This document shows, one piece after another, positions 32,940 to 42,209 of a stretch of DNA of 64,000 nucleotides. Each line of letters starts with the position of its first letter. Position 1 is the stretch's first letter. The stretch spans positions 305,244 through 369,243 of the forward strand of contig NZ_JAFFSX010000008.1 in assembly GCF_017948485.1 (NCBI RefSeq), in the 5' to 3' direction. The notes beneath the pieces are model-generated. The model saw nothing but the letters and a program-made list of their open reading frames with translations. It did no database searches and was not told the DNA's origin. Both the position numbers and the translations under genes were made by a program. This stretch comes from Streptomyces sp. GESEQ-35 (GTDB lineage Bacteria > Actinomycetota > Actinomycetes > Streptomycetales > Streptomycetaceae).

Positions 32940-34379
32940 ATGGCATACAAGATCGACGGACGGCTGCCCCGCCTGGTGTACGCGCAGGCGTCACCCCGGT
33001 CGCAGGGCGGCACGTCACTCTTCGAGGCCGGGGAGATCACGACGGACAACGCGGAGGACTTCGTGTCCGCGGGCCCCGTGTCGGAACGAGCCGAGCAGGC
33101 ACTCGCCGCTGCCGGCTTCACCATCCTCGACCGGTCACCGGCGACCATCAACATCGCCGGTCCGCCCGAGCTCTACGAACGCTACTTTGCGACGACCCTG
33201 ATCACGGAGGAGCGGGAGGTCATCCAGCCCGGTGCGGTGGATCTGCGCAGGACCCGTACGTTCCTGGACACCGCCAGGGCCGACCTTCCCGGGCTGATCT
33301 CGACGCAAGGCCTGCCGGCTGCCGAGTTCCTGGAAGGCGTGGCACTGGAGCAGCCGGCGACCACGCTGCGCGGCGCCGGCGCGCTTCCACAGCCCGAATA
33401 CTGGCACCTCACCACCGAGCAGGTCGCCGAGCACCTGGGCGCGCGGGCGGTGCAGGTTAAGTACACGGGTGCGGGAATCCGGCTGACCATGGTGGACACC
33501 GGATGGGAGAACCACCCGTACTTCACCGACCGTGGGCTGAGCGGCACCGTCGTCCTTGGCCCGGGCACTGCCGACCCGGAGGTCGACGAGGACGGGCACG
33601 GCACCTGTGAGTCGGCGAACGCCTTCGCGGTGGCACCCGGCATCGACTTCACCATGGTGAAGGCCAAGGACACCAACCTGCTCGGGGCCTTCAACACGGC
33701 GGCCCGGCACCAGCAGAAGCCCGACATCATCAGCATGAGTCTGGAGTATCACGTCAAGACCCCGCCTCTGGAGGCCATCGACGCGGTTCTGGCGGTGTCG
33801 GTGTCACTCGCCGTGCGCGCCGGCATCGTTGTGGTATGCGCGGCGGGCAACGGCCACCACGCGTTCCCGGCGCAACACCGCGACGTGATCGCCGTCGGCG
33901 GGGTCCATCGAAACGAGGAGCGCTTCTATGAGGCGTCCGACTACGCCAGCGCGTTCACCAGTGCCATCTACCCGGGTCGCGTCGTCCCCGACGTATGCGG
34001 TCTGGTGGGGATGCGCCCTGGTGCGACATACATCGTGCTGCCGGCTCCCCGGGGCTCCACGATCGACCAGGAGCGCGCCAGGTATCCGTATCCCGAAGGG
34101 GACGGGACGACGCCGGGCGACGGCTGGGTGGTGCTGAGCGGCACTTCGGCGGCCGCGCCCCAAGTGGCCGGAGCCTGCGCCCTGTTGCTGGAGGCCGACA
34201 CCGCGTTGTCACCGCGCGACATCCGAACGCTCCTGAGGGAAAGCGCTCTGGACGTCGACCGCGGGGCGAGCAACCCGGACACCGGCGGCCTGGCCGCCTC
34301 CGGTCTCGACGGCGTCGGCCGATTCCGGCTGGTACAGGCGGACCAGGCACTGACGATGCTGAAGCTCCGGCCTCGATGA
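32940..34379 (+). CDS. Intracellular S8 subtilisin-family peptidase, candidate RiPP leader protease
   Basis: This 479-residue subtilisin has the triad Asp186 (TMVDTGWE), His220 (DEDGHGTCE) and Ser403 (LSGTSAAAPQVAG), with oxyanion Asn304 (AAGNGHH). No signal peptide or membrane segment is present, so it acts in the cytoplasm, unlike most Streptomyces subtilases. An N-terminal region of about 155 residues could be a pro-domain or substrate-recognition domain. In RiPP pathways such as cyanobactin, subtilisins cut leaders or cores. Its position 20 bp after the radical SAM gene supports a shared substrate. ATG 32940 has GGGGGT upstream. Confidence 0.92.
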   Translation: MAYKIDGRLPRLVYAQASPRSQGGTSLFEAGEITTDNAEDFVSAGPVSERAEQALAAAGFTILDRSPATINIAGPPELYERYFATTLITEEREVIQPGAVDLRRTRTFLDTARADLPGLISTQGLPAAEFLEGVALEQPATTLRGAGALPQPEYWHLTTEQVAEHLGARAVQVKYTGAGIRLTMVDTGWENHPYFTDRGLSGTVVLGPGTADPEVDEDGHGTCESANAFAVAPGIDFTMVKAKDTNLLGAFNTAARHQQKPDIISMSLEYHVKTPPLEAIDAVLAVSVSLAVRAGIVVVCAAGNGHHAFPAQHRDVIAVGGVHRNEERFYEASDYASAFTSAIYPGRVVPDVCGLVGMRPGATYIVLPAPRGSTIDQERARYPYPEGDGTTPGDGWVVLSGTSAAAPQVAGACALLLEADTALSPRDIRTLLRESALDVDRGASNPDTGGLAASGLDGVGRFRLVQADQALTMLKLRPR

Positions 34380-34411
34380 GATCCGGCAAGGAGCGCCTTG
34401 CGGCCGGGCGT

Positions 34412-35155
34412 TCAGACGTCGCCGTGCTCCGCGGCACGACGGAACTCCACCCGCACCGCCTGCATCAGGTCGAACAGATGCTGAGTGCGCGCGGCGTACC
34501 GGCGGGCGGCATGGCAGACCAGCCAGGCCAGCCCGCCGAGCACCAGCGGCACGTAGACGTACTCCGGCAACGGCTCGCTGCCCCAGTGGTGCACCAGCAC
34601 CGCGTTGGTGACGAGGACCGCGATGGTGAACAGGGCGCTCGTGATGAGCAGGGCGGGCCGCGCCTTGTCGTGCAGACGGTGCGCCATGGCGACGCCAATG
34701 GCGAAGACGCCGGGCAGCAGGACCGGGAGGCAGCGCAGCGCGACCGCGCGGTGGACCTCCGACGGGTCGCTGGGGTACTCACCGCTCCAGTAGCCCAGGC
34801 TGCCCAGACCGAGCCAGGTGGTCAGCAGATAGAGCAGCCAGAACGCCGCGGCACCCAGCGCCACGGACAGGACGACGGTAGTGGTGCTCGGCACGATCCG
34901 GGGCAGCGGACCGGTCAGGTGGGTCACCCCGCCGGTGCGGCCGGCTGCCCGTCGGCAGTCCGCGCCGGCCGAGCGCTGAAGCCACGGCACTCCGGCCGTG
35001 ACGAGGACGGCGATGAAGGCGGCGAGCTGGGCGACCTGCTCGGCGTTCTGCGTACGCAGCAGCAGCCCGACGGCGGCGGCGAGGGCGGGCGGGATCGAGG
35101 CCAGCACGGCCGTCATCCGCCCGGAGACGGTGGCCTGGGACGATGTCGTCGACAT
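34412..35155 (-). CDS. Multi-pass membrane protein, function unknown
   Basis: This 247-residue protein has about six hydrophobic segments (about 17-35, 40-60, 95-115, 143-160, 168-188, 200-217) and a basic C-terminal tail. No transporter motif is seen. It is convergent with the subtilisin gene (32 bp between stops) and divergent from the response regulator gene. It could be part of the peptide locus, for example in export or immunity, but only position supports this. Confidence 0.8.
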   Translation of the reverse strand: MSTTSSQATVSGRMTAVLASIPPALAAAVGLLLRTQNAEQVAQLAAFIAVLVTAGVPWLQRSAGADCRRAAGRTGGVTHLTGPLPRIVPSTTTVVLSVALGAAAFWLLYLLTTWLGLGSLGYWSGEYPSDPSEVHRAVALRCLPVLLPGVFAIGVAMAHRLHDKARPALLITSALFTIAVLVTNAVLVHHWGSEPLPEYVYVPLVLGGLAWLVCHAARRYAARTQHLFDLMQAVRVEFRRAAEHGDV

Positions 35156-35379
35156 GGTGCTCCCACGGTTCGAGTGACGGGATGGCCTCCCGCAGCTCTA
35201 CCGCCCGGGCCGGGCAGGAGCGCGGTTCGCGCGGCGGATCAGCTACGGGAGTCACGCCATGTTCGCCCGCCCCCGCCGCCATGGCCTGAGGCACAAGTCC
35301 CCCGGGGACCGGGCGGGTTGGCCGCCGAGAAGGGGACACGAACCCTGGCCGGCAGGAGACGCCGCGACCGGGAGGAGCA

Positions 35380-36057
35380 ATGAGCAGTGACAGCCGCGCC
35401 GTGCGCGTGGTCATCGCCGACGACCACCCCATGTACCGCTACGGCCTGGCAGCCGTGCTGGCTTCGAGCGGGGATGTGGAGGTCGTCGCCGAGGCCTCGA
35501 ACGGCGAGGACCTGCTGGCAGCCGTCGACCGTACGGCACCCGACATCGTCGTGACGGACCTGGCCATGCCGGGCCTCGACGGCACCGCGGCCATCCGCGC
35601 CCTGGTGGCCCGCCAACCCTCCCTCGGCGTCCTGGTGCTGACGATGCACGAGGACGACGAGGCGCTGTTCGGGGCGCTGCGCGCCGGAGCCCGGGGCTAT
35701 CTCCTCAAGGACGCCGACAGCGCCGAGATCGTCCGGGCCGTCCTCACCCTGGCCTCGGGGGACGCGGTGTACGGCAAGGCCGTGGCGCGCCGGATCGTCG
35801 ACTTCTTCACCGGCGCGCACCGCGACTACACGGCGCAGGTCTTCCCGGAACTGACCGAGCGGGAACGGGAGGTGCTGGATCTGGTCGCCCTCGGAATCGG
35901 CAACCACCAGATCGCCGGACGCCTGGTCCTGGCGGAGAAGACGGTCCGCAACCATGTGTCGGCGATCCTGTACAAACTCCAGGTCTCCGACCGCGCCGCG
36001 GCCGTCGCCCGCGCCCGTGACGCGGGAATGGGCGGGCCACCGCACCGGCCCGGCTGA
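35380..36057 (+). CDS. NarL/LuxR-type response regulator, orphan
   Basis: This 225-residue regulator has a receiver domain with the acidic pocket ADDHPMYR and phospho-Asp in VTDLAMPG. It has a C-terminal LuxR helix-turn-helix (LTEREREVLDLVALG ... KTVRNHVSAIL). GGGAGGAG lies just before ATG 35380. No kinase gene is adjacent. The histidine kinase at 25793-26749 is of the right class and sits on the other side of the RiPP-like genes. Confidence 0.93.
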   Translation: MSSDSRAVRVVIADDHPMYRYGLAAVLASSGDVEVVAEASNGEDLLAAVDRTAPDIVVTDLAMPGLDGTAAIRALVARQPSLGVLVLTMHEDDEALFGALRAGARGYLLKDADSAEIVRAVLTLASGDAVYGKAVARRIVDFFTGAHRDYTAQVFPELTEREREVLDLVALGIGNHQIAGRLVLAEKTVRNHVSAILYKLQVSDRAAAVARARDAGMGGPPHRPG

Positions 36058-36079
36058 GGCGCGCCCCCGCGGTACGAGC

Positions 36080-36103
36080 GGCCGGTGCCGCACGGCACCG
36101 GCC
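36080..36103. terminator. Strong bidirectional terminator hairpin
   Basis: GGCCGGTGCC (36080-36089) and GGCACCGGCC (36094-36103) form a perfect 10-bp stem with a four-base loop, and the flanks (CGAGC, GCTCG) can extend it. It lies between the convergent stops of the response regulator and the oxidoreductase. Confidence 0.8.
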
Positions 36104-36112
36104 TCGCTCGCG

Positions 36113-37315
36113 TCATGCCTGAGGCGCGTCCCCGAAGTCCGGGATCTCCAGCCTGGCCCCGCCCTGCCGCGCCGACTCGTGCGCGACGATGCCCGGCAGG
36201 GTGTAGCGGGCCGCGACCCACGCGTTCACCGACGGCAGGGTCCGCGTGTTGACCGCCGTCACGAAGTCGTCCACCAGGAAGTGGTGGCTGCCCTCATGGC
36301 CGTTGTGCAGGTTGTCGAACGCCCGCGGCAGCCGAGCCCGGTCGTGCACCGGAGCCGAACCGGAAGTGAAGGCGGCCCGGAGATCCGGCGCGATGTGCTG
36401 GAGCGACGGGTCGTCAGGAGACAGCGTGGGCTTGGGCTCAAGGAGCTCGCTGATGTCCTTGACCCCCTTCTTGTCCTGCCAGAAGGCCACCGTGGCGAGC
36501 TGCTCCATGCTCGCCTCCGTGCCGAAGAACCGGAAACGCGACTCCCGGATGTGGGACGGATAGCCGACCCGCCGGAACTCGTTCGTACGGAACGAACCGC
36601 CGCCGGCCACCTCGAACAACGCGGTGGCGTTGGAGACGTCGTTGCCGAACTGGCTGACCTCCTTGTCGAAGACACCGTCACCGCGGTCGTCGACCACACC
36701 GATCGCCGACACGCTCACCGCGTGCGTCTGCCAGGCTCCGAGCACCCCGCCCACCGCGTGCGTCGGGTACAGCAGCGGGGGATAGGAGGCGGTCGACTTC
36801 CAGTTCTCGCCTCCGCTGTACTGGTACGCCTCGTAGAACCCCAGATCCATGTCGTGGACGTAGTCGCCCTCGGCGTAGAAGATCCGCCCGAAGGCGCCCT
36901 CGGCGATCTGGTTGCGGGCGTGGACCGTGGCCGGGTTGTACTGGCTGGTCTCGCCCATCATGTACGTCAGTCCGGTCGCCTTGACCGCTTCGATGATCGC
37001 CGCTATCTCCTCCGTGGTGATCGCCATCGGGACGGCGGAGTAGACGTGCTTGCCGGCGTTCAGGCCCTGGAGCACCAGTGGGCCGTGCGTCCAGCGCTGG
37101 GTGAAGATGGCGACCGCGTCGACGGCCGGCGACTCGAGCATCGCTTCGTACGAGGGGAAGGTCCCGGCCAGTCCCTGCGCGGCGGCGAGTTGCTCGGCCC
37201 GTTCGGGCAGCAGATCGGTGACGTAGACGTCGCCGACGCCGGGGTGGGCCTGGAACAACGTGGCGAACTGGCCGGAGAACTGGCCGGCGCCGACGATGCC
37301 GAGGGAGAACGTCAT
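36113..37315 (-). CDS. Gfo/Idh/MocA family oxidoreductase
   Basis: This 400-residue NAD(P)-dependent sugar dehydrogenase has the N-terminal dinucleotide motif GIVGAGQFS at the start and the C-terminal Gfo/Idh alpha/beta domain. The usual EKP lysine motif is replaced: the segment reads GKHVYSAVPMAI, as in some subfamilies. It is the last gene of the importer A operon (30 bp after the binding protein gene) and probably acts on the imported sugar. ATG 37315 has GAAAGG upstream; an in-frame start at 37348 would overlap the previous gene. Confidence 0.9.
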   Translation of the reverse strand: MTFSLGIVGAGQFSGQFATLFQAHPGVGDVYVTDLLPERAEQLAAAQGLAGTFPSYEAMLESPAVDAVAIFTQRWTHGPLVLQGLNAGKHVYSAVPMAITTEEIAAIIEAVKATGLTYMMGETSQYNPATVHARNQIAEGAFGRIFYAEGDYVHDMDLGFYEAYQYSGGENWKSTASYPPLLYPTHAVGGVLGAWQTHAVSVSAIGVVDDRGDGVFDKEVSQFGNDVSNATALFEVAGGGSFRTNEFRRVGYPSHIRESRFRFFGTEASMEQLATVAFWQDKKGVKDISELLEPKPTLSPDDPSLQHIAPDLRAAFTSGSAPVHDRARLPRAFDNLHNGHEGSHHFLVDDFVTAVNTRTLPSVNAWVAARYTLPGIVAHESARQGGARLEIPDFGDAPQA

Positions 37316-37344
37316 GGAGTGTGTGCCTTTCACTGTCCGAGGAT

Positions 37345-38688
37345 TCACTGTCCGAGGATGAAGTTGACCTGGTCGTTGGTCTTGGTCAGGTCGCTCACCG
37401 GGGCGTCGTTGGCGTAGACGTCCTGCATCGTGGGGCGCACCAGTGCGTACACGTCCGCCGCGTAGTCGGTGATCGGGAAGGAGAAGGTGGTGAAGTCCTT
37501 CTTGTCGGTGACCGGTTCGGTGAAGGCGGACACGTCGATGCCCTTCTTCTCGTACGCGGCCACAGCGGCCTCAGTGCCGTCCGGCGTCGCGGGGAAGACG
37601 ATGCCGTAGCCGCCGACGGTCTTCTGGCACTCGTCGGAGGCCAGGTACTGCACCCACTTCTTCGCGCCCGCCTTGTTGGGGGCGTTCTTGGTGATGGAGT
37701 CGGCGAGGCCGTTCATCATGGTGGCGCGCTTGCCGGTCGGGCCGGCCGGGGTGACGGCGGTGCCGATGTCGAGGCCCTTGGTGCCGTAGTAGGTGGAGAT
37801 CAGCCAGGCGCCGTCGATGGAGGTTGCCGCTTTGCCGGAGGCGACCTGGGCGTTGGCCGGGTTGGCGCCGTCGGTGTAGTCGGTGAAGGGCGCGAGGTAG
37901 CCCTTCTTCGCGAGTCCGAAGTACCAGTCGATGGCCGACTGGAAGGTCTTGCTGTCGTACTGGTACTTGGAGCCCCAGCGCGCCTTGTCCGTGTAGTGCC
38001 AGCCCGCCGAACCGGTGAACGGGCTCCAGCTGGTCTGCCCGTCACTGTCGCCGGCGCCGCCCGTGGCGAGCCCGTACACCTTGACGTTGTTCTTGTCGAA
38101 GCCCGGTTCGTCGCCGCGCTTGCCGTTCTTGTCGACGGTCAGGTGCGCGATGGCCTTCTCGAAGGAGCCACCGTCCTTCGTGTTCCAGGAGAGGCTGTTG
38201 AGCCCCTCTTGGGTGAGCCCGGCCTCCTTGACCATCTTCTTGTTGTACATGAGCGCGACGGTGTCCCAGTCCTTCGGGGCGCCGTAGCGATGGCCGTCCT
38301 GGCCGGTCCAGTTGGCGGCCAGCCCCGGCTGGTAGGCGGAGTCGTCGATGCCCAGGTCGTCCAGCGGTTCGAGCACGTTCAGGTCGGCGAACTGCCCGAA
38401 CTTCTGGATGTGGTCGGTGAAGACGTCGGGCTCGGTGCCCGCGATGAAGCTCGCGGTGAGCTTGGTCCAGTAGTCGGCCCAGCCCATCTGTGTGATCTTG
38501 ACCTTGAGGCCGGGGTTCTCCTTCTCGAAATCCTTCGCGCAGGCCTGGTACGCGGGCAGCTGGTTGGCGTCCCACAGCCAGTACGTCACCGTGTTCGCCC
38601 CCGATCCGGCCGCGCCGCCCTGCGCGCACCCGGACACCAGGGACAACGCGAGTGCGCCGGTCAGCGCCACGACGGTACGAATTCGCAT
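37345..38688 (-). CDS. Sugar ABC transporter substrate-binding lipoprotein (importer A)
   Basis: This 447-residue binding protein has a lipoprotein signal with lipobox LVSGC (Cys21). The mature part is a cluster B/MalE-like sugar-binding protein (YWLWDANQLPAYQACAKDFEKE region, then GMADYW-like WADYWTKL and PDVF). It delivers a sugar, possibly an oligosaccharide, to the two permeases upstream in the operon. The binding protein gene follows the permeases here, unlike the more common order. Confidence 0.92.
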   Translation of the reverse strand: MRIRTVVALTGALALSLVSGCAQGGAAGSGANTVTYWLWDANQLPAYQACAKDFEKENPGLKVKITQMGWADYWTKLTASFIAGTEPDVFTDHIQKFGQFADLNVLEPLDDLGIDDSAYQPGLAANWTGQDGHRYGAPKDWDTVALMYNKKMVKEAGLTQEGLNSLSWNTKDGGSFEKAIAHLTVDKNGKRGDEPGFDKNNVKVYGLATGGAGDSDGQTSWSPFTGSAGWHYTDKARWGSKYQYDSKTFQSAIDWYFGLAKKGYLAPFTDYTDGANPANAQVASGKAATSIDGAWLISTYYGTKGLDIGTAVTPAGPTGKRATMMNGLADSITKNAPNKAGAKKWVQYLASDECQKTVGGYGIVFPATPDGTEAAVAAYEKKGIDVSAFTEPVTDKKDFTTFSFPITDYAADVYALVRPTMQDVYANDAPVSDLTKTNDQVNFILGQ

Positions 38689-38698
38689 CCCAGTCCCC

Positions 38699-39622
38699 TT
38701 ACTTGATGCCCGTGAAGCTGATGGTGCTGACGATGCGGCGTGCGAAGAATCCGAAGAGCACGAGCATCGGGAGCGCGGCGATGAGCGTGGCCGCCATCAG
38801 GCCGGACCAGTCGTAGCCGCTCTGCGGGGTCTGCGCCCGGAAGATGGCCAACGCCACGGTGAGCACGCGTGAGCTGTCGCTGTAGGAGACCATCAGCGGC
38901 CAGAAGTAGTCGTTCCAGGAGGTGATGTACGTCAGGACGCCCAGCGTGAGGATGGGGCTGGACGCCATCGGCAGCATGACCCGGAAGAAGATCCGGATCT
39001 TCCCGGCCCCGTCGAGCAGGGCCGCCTCCTCGACTTCTCGGGGCACGTTCATGAAGAACTGCCGCAGGAAGAACACCGCGAACGGGGTCATGAACATCGT
39101 CGGCAGGGCGATGCCCAACAAGGAGTCGACCAGGCCGAGTTGCTTGATGAGCACGAAGTTCGGCAGCAGCGTGAAGATCGTGGGCACCATCAGTCCGGCC
39201 AGGAACAGGGCGAACACCTTGTCCCGGCCGCGCCACCGCAGCCGGGCGAAGGCGTACGCGGCCATGGCGGAGAAGAAGATCTGGCAGACGGTGATCAGGG
39301 TGGACACGACCATCGAATTGATCAGATAGCGCCAGAACTTCAGCCCGCCGCCCGAACCGCCCTGGGCGATCGCCTCCTCGGTGGACTGAAGGCCCAGGGC
39401 ACGTTCGAAACCACCGGTCGTCAGGTCCACGGGCAGCGCATCGCCGGGGTGGGCGGCGAGCGCCGTGTTCGAGGACAGCGCGGTGCGCAGGATCCAGTAG
39501 AACGGCAGCAGGGTGATGAGCGTGATCGCGGCCATCACCGCCCAGGCCAGGACCCGGCCGGGGGAGAGCCTGCGGCGCTGGGTGGGCCGTACCTTCGTTG
39601 ATGTCGCTGTGACGACAGCCAT
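38699..39622 (-). CDS. Carbohydrate ABC transporter permease, MalG-like (importer A)
   Basis: This 307-residue permease has six membrane segments and the EAA loop (EVEEAALLDGAGKIRIFF) that contacts the ATPase. I start it at ATG 39622, since AGGAG lies 8 bases upstream; GTG 39631 falls inside that site. It lies 18 bp after the other permease gene and 10 bp before the binding protein gene. No ATPase gene is present, so it probably uses the shared Streptomyces ATPase MsiK. Confidence 0.92.
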   Translation of the reverse strand: MAVVTATSTKVRPTQRRRLSPGRVLAWAVMAAITLITLLPFYWILRTALSSNTALAAHPGDALPVDLTTGGFERALGLQSTEEAIAQGGSGGGLKFWRYLINSMVVSTLITVCQIFFSAMAAYAFARLRWRGRDKVFALFLAGLMVPTIFTLLPNFVLIKQLGLVDSLLGIALPTMFMTPFAVFFLRQFFMNVPREVEEAALLDGAGKIRIFFRVMLPMASSPILTLGVLTYITSWNDYFWPLMVSYSDSSRVLTVALAIFRAQTPQSGYDWSGLMAATLIAALPMLVLFGFFARRIVSTISFTGIK

Positions 39623-39640
39623 GTCGGTCACTCCTCTCCG

Positions 39641-40606
39641 TCAGCCGAGATCGGTCTGGCCGGCCCGGGTGAGCCGGTACTGGATGAAGGTGATCGCGCT
39701 CAGCACCACCAGCAGGGCCACGGACATCGCCGACGCGTAGCCGAACTGGAAGCGGCCGAACGCGGAGCCGTAGATGTAGTACTGGAGCACGTTCGTGGCG
39801 TTGGCCGGGCCGCCCGCGGTGGTCACGGCGACCGTGTCGAACACCTGGAACGAACCGATCACCGTCATGATCAGAACGACCGCGAGGACCGGCCTGAGCA
39901 GCGGCATCGTGATGCGCCAGAACATCCGCCACTCGCTCGCACCGTCGACCTTCGCGGCTTCGTACATGTCGTTCGGGATGGCCTGGAGCCCGGCGAACAG
40001 CAGCAGCGCGGTGTAGCCGACGTGCCGCCAGACATTGATCAGGGCGATCGTCGGGATGGCCCAGGTCTCGTCCGCCAGGAACGGGATCCGGTCGAAGCCG
40101 AGTCCCGCGATGATCTCGTTGCCGATGCCGAGTTGGGTGTCCAGGATCCAGAGCCAGACGATGCCCGCGACGACGTTCGACATCAGATACGGCGTGAGGA
40201 CGACCCCGCGCAGCACCGCCGACTGGGTCAGCCGCTGGAGCAGCACCGCGATCGCCAGCGCCGAGACCGTCTGGATGCCGATGTTGATGACCACGTACTC
40301 GACGGTGACCGCCAACGAGTCCCAGAAGATGGGGTCCTTGACCATGCGGACGTAGTTGTCGAAGCCCACCCACTCCGCCGGGGTGAGCAGGTTGAACCGG
40401 GTGAAGCTCAGGTAGATGCCTCGCAGCGTCGGCCAGAGCAGGAACACCAGGAAGCCCAGCAGGGCGGGTGCGATGAACAGGGCCGCGAGCCGGCCGTCAC
40501 CTCCGCCTTCGCGGGCTCGCGTCCGGCCGGTGCCGGTCTTCGTCCGTCCCTCCGCCGCGCCGCCCAGCGGCACGCGCGACGGAGGGCTGCTGGAGGCGAT
40601 GGTCAT
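39641..40606 (-). CDS. Carbohydrate ABC transporter permease, MalF-like (importer A)
   Basis: This 321-residue permease has a basic 40-residue N-terminal arm, six membrane segments and the EAA loop (DMYEAAKVDGASEWRMFW). It is the first gene of the importer A operon; GGGAG precedes ATG 40606. The divergent ROK regulator gene begins 164 bp away, so the operon is probably controlled from that region. Confidence 0.93.
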   Translation of the reverse strand: MTIASSSPPSRVPLGGAAEGRTKTGTGRTRAREGGGDGRLAALFIAPALLGFLVFLLWPTLRGIYLSFTRFNLLTPAEWVGFDNYVRMVKDPIFWDSLAVTVEYVVINIGIQTVSALAIAVLLQRLTQSAVLRGVVLTPYLMSNVVAGIVWLWILDTQLGIGNEIIAGLGFDRIPFLADETWAIPTIALINVWRHVGYTALLLFAGLQAIPNDMYEAAKVDGASEWRMFWRITMPLLRPVLAVVLIMTVIGSFQVFDTVAVTTAGGPANATNVLQYYIYGSAFGRFQFGYASAMSVALLVVLSAITFIQYRLTRAGQTDLG

Positions 40607-40639
40607 CAGAGACTCCCTCGTCTGCGGCGGCTCAACCTC

Positions 40640-40755
40640 AGGCCACTTACTTTTGAGGCGAAAGAATCAGGCCGTCAAGATGCGAGAAGGAATCTTTTGA
40701 AAGTCGCCTGGCTCACATAGAGTGGGTTCGTTACTTCCGTAGCAAAATAAATCAT
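40640..40755. promoter_or_regulatory. AT-rich divergent promoter region with CTTTTGA repeats
   Basis: Within this unusually AT-rich stretch, CTTTTGA occurs twice (40650-40656 and 40694-40700), 44 bp apart, and TTACTT occurs at 40647-40652 and 40731-40736. GAATCTTTTGAAAGTC and TTTTGAGGCGAAAG are imperfect palindromes. These are candidate sites for the adjacent ROK regulator controlling importer A. The assignment rests on position. Confidence 0.4.
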
Positions 40756-40770
40756 GGGGGTCCGGTCGGG

Positions 40771-41919
40771 ATGAGCGCAGGTGCTGCCAGCTGGCTGCCG
40801 CTGAGTGCGGGTGAACGCTCGGTGGCGATCGAGGTGCTCGTGCGCGGGCCCTTGTCGCGCTCGGAGATCGCCCGGCGGCTGAATCTCTCGGCGGGCAGTC
40901 TGACCCGGCTCACCAAGCCGCTGCTGGAGTCAGGCCTGCTGATCGAGGTCCCGGACGAGACCCTGCCCGCGGAGGCCCGACAGGGCCGCCCCTCGCAGCC
41001 GCTGGACATTGTCGCCGAGTCTCGTTCGTTCCTCGGCTTCAAGATCACGGCCGACATGGTGTACGGCGTCGTCACCACCCTCAGAAGCGAGATCGCCGCA
41101 CGTCACGACCGCCCGCTCAGTACGCACGATCCCGTGGAGGTGGCCGACCTGATCGCTGAGATGACGGTCGAGCTGGCCCGTGATCATCCGGGTGTCGCCG
41201 GCATCGGGATCGGCGTGGGCGGCCTGGTGCAGGACCGTACGACCGTCCGCGACGGGCCCTTCCTGTCCTGGCGCGACGTGCCGCTGGGCTCGCTGGTCGA
41301 GGAGCGCACCGGGCTGCCGGTGGTCGTCGAGAACGACGTCGAGGCGCTGGTCGAGGCCGAGTCCTGGTTCGGCTCCGGCCGCGGCCTGGACCGCTTCGTG
41401 GTCCTCACCATCGGCGCCGGCATCGGCTACGGGCTGGTCCTGGGCGGCAAGCGGGTGCCCTTCGTCGGCTTCGGCCAGGGATGGGTCATCGACCGGTACG
41501 GGCCGCTCACGCCGGACGGGGTGCGCGGCAGTGCCTGGTCGTTCCTCACCATCCCCGGCATCCGCTACCAGGTGCAGGCCGCCCTCGGGCGGGAGTGCTC
41601 CTACGAGGAGATCCTCACCATGGCCGCCGCGGGGGAGCCGGCGCCCGCGCGGATCGTGGCGGAGTCGGCGTGGGCGCTGGGCACACTTGTGGCGCAGATC
41701 TCCAACTTCGCGCAGCCGCAGAAGATCCTGCTGGCCGGTGAGGGCGTCGGCCTGATGGACGTGGCGCGCAAGACGGTGGAGGAGGCGGTACAGGTGCAGC
41801 GTCACCCGCTGGCCCCGCCCGTTGACCTGGAGGCAAGGGTGTCCGACTTTCACGACTGGGCGCGCGGGGCGGCCGTTCTGGCGATTCAGGTACTGGTGCT
41901 CGGTGTCGTGGAAGGTTGA
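40771..41919 (+). CDS. ROK-family transcriptional regulator (importer A)
   Basis: This 382-residue protein has an N-terminal MarR-like helix-turn-helix (LSRSEIARRLNLSAGSL) and a C-terminal ROK sugar-kinase-like domain (GIGIGVGGLV, LTIGAGIGYGLVLGG). The ROK zinc motif (C-x-C-G-x2-G-C) is absent, so it is a regulator and not an active kinase. It is divergent from importer A and probably represses it until the sugar binds. ATG 40771 has only GGGGG and GTCGGG upstream as ribosome binding site. Confidence 0.9.
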   Translation: MSAGAASWLPLSAGERSVAIEVLVRGPLSRSEIARRLNLSAGSLTRLTKPLLESGLLIEVPDETLPAEARQGRPSQPLDIVAESRSFLGFKITADMVYGVVTTLRSEIAARHDRPLSTHDPVEVADLIAEMTVELARDHPGVAGIGIGVGGLVQDRTTVRDGPFLSWRDVPLGSLVEERTGLPVVVENDVEALVEAESWFGSGRGLDRFVVLTIGAGIGYGLVLGGKRVPFVGFGQGWVIDRYGPLTPDGVRGSAWSFLTIPGIRYQVQAALGRECSYEEILTMAAAGEPAPARIVAESAWALGTLVAQISNFAQPQKILLAGEGVGLMDVARKTVEEAVQVQRHPLAPPVDLEARVSDFHDWARGAAVLAIQVLVLGVVEG

Positions 41920-42031
41920 ACTCCGCACCAGTTCTTGGCAGATGGACGTGATCAGCAACACGGTCCCATATGTCCGAAACGTTCGTGATTACTCACGGGG
42001 CCTTCACCTCGGGAACCGTATGCTTCACATC

Positions 42032-42205
42032 ATGTCCACCACTGTTGAACCCGCCTCCGATCGCTCGGCTGACGAGGTCAACGAGGAGATCCGGGCCCTG
42101 TGGCGCCGGTCGGGCGGGACACTGAGCGGCGAGCAGCGCGAGAAGTACCAGCTGCTGGTCCTGGAGTGGGCCGCCGCGGCCCCGCAGTCGGCGACGGCGG
42201 CCTGA
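42032..42205 (+). CDS. Small acidic protein of unknown function
   Basis: This 57-residue protein (61 from the in-frame ATG at 42020) is mainly helical. The stretch DEVNEEIRALWRRSGG followed by LSGEQREKYQLLVLEW resembles small conserved actinobacterial proteins of unknown function. The codon bias is typical. A strong hairpin follows the stop. Confidence 0.65.
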   Translation: MSTTVEPASDRSADEVNEEIRALWRRSGGTLSGEQREKYQLLVLEWAAAAPQSATAA

Positions 42206-42209
42206 GCGT

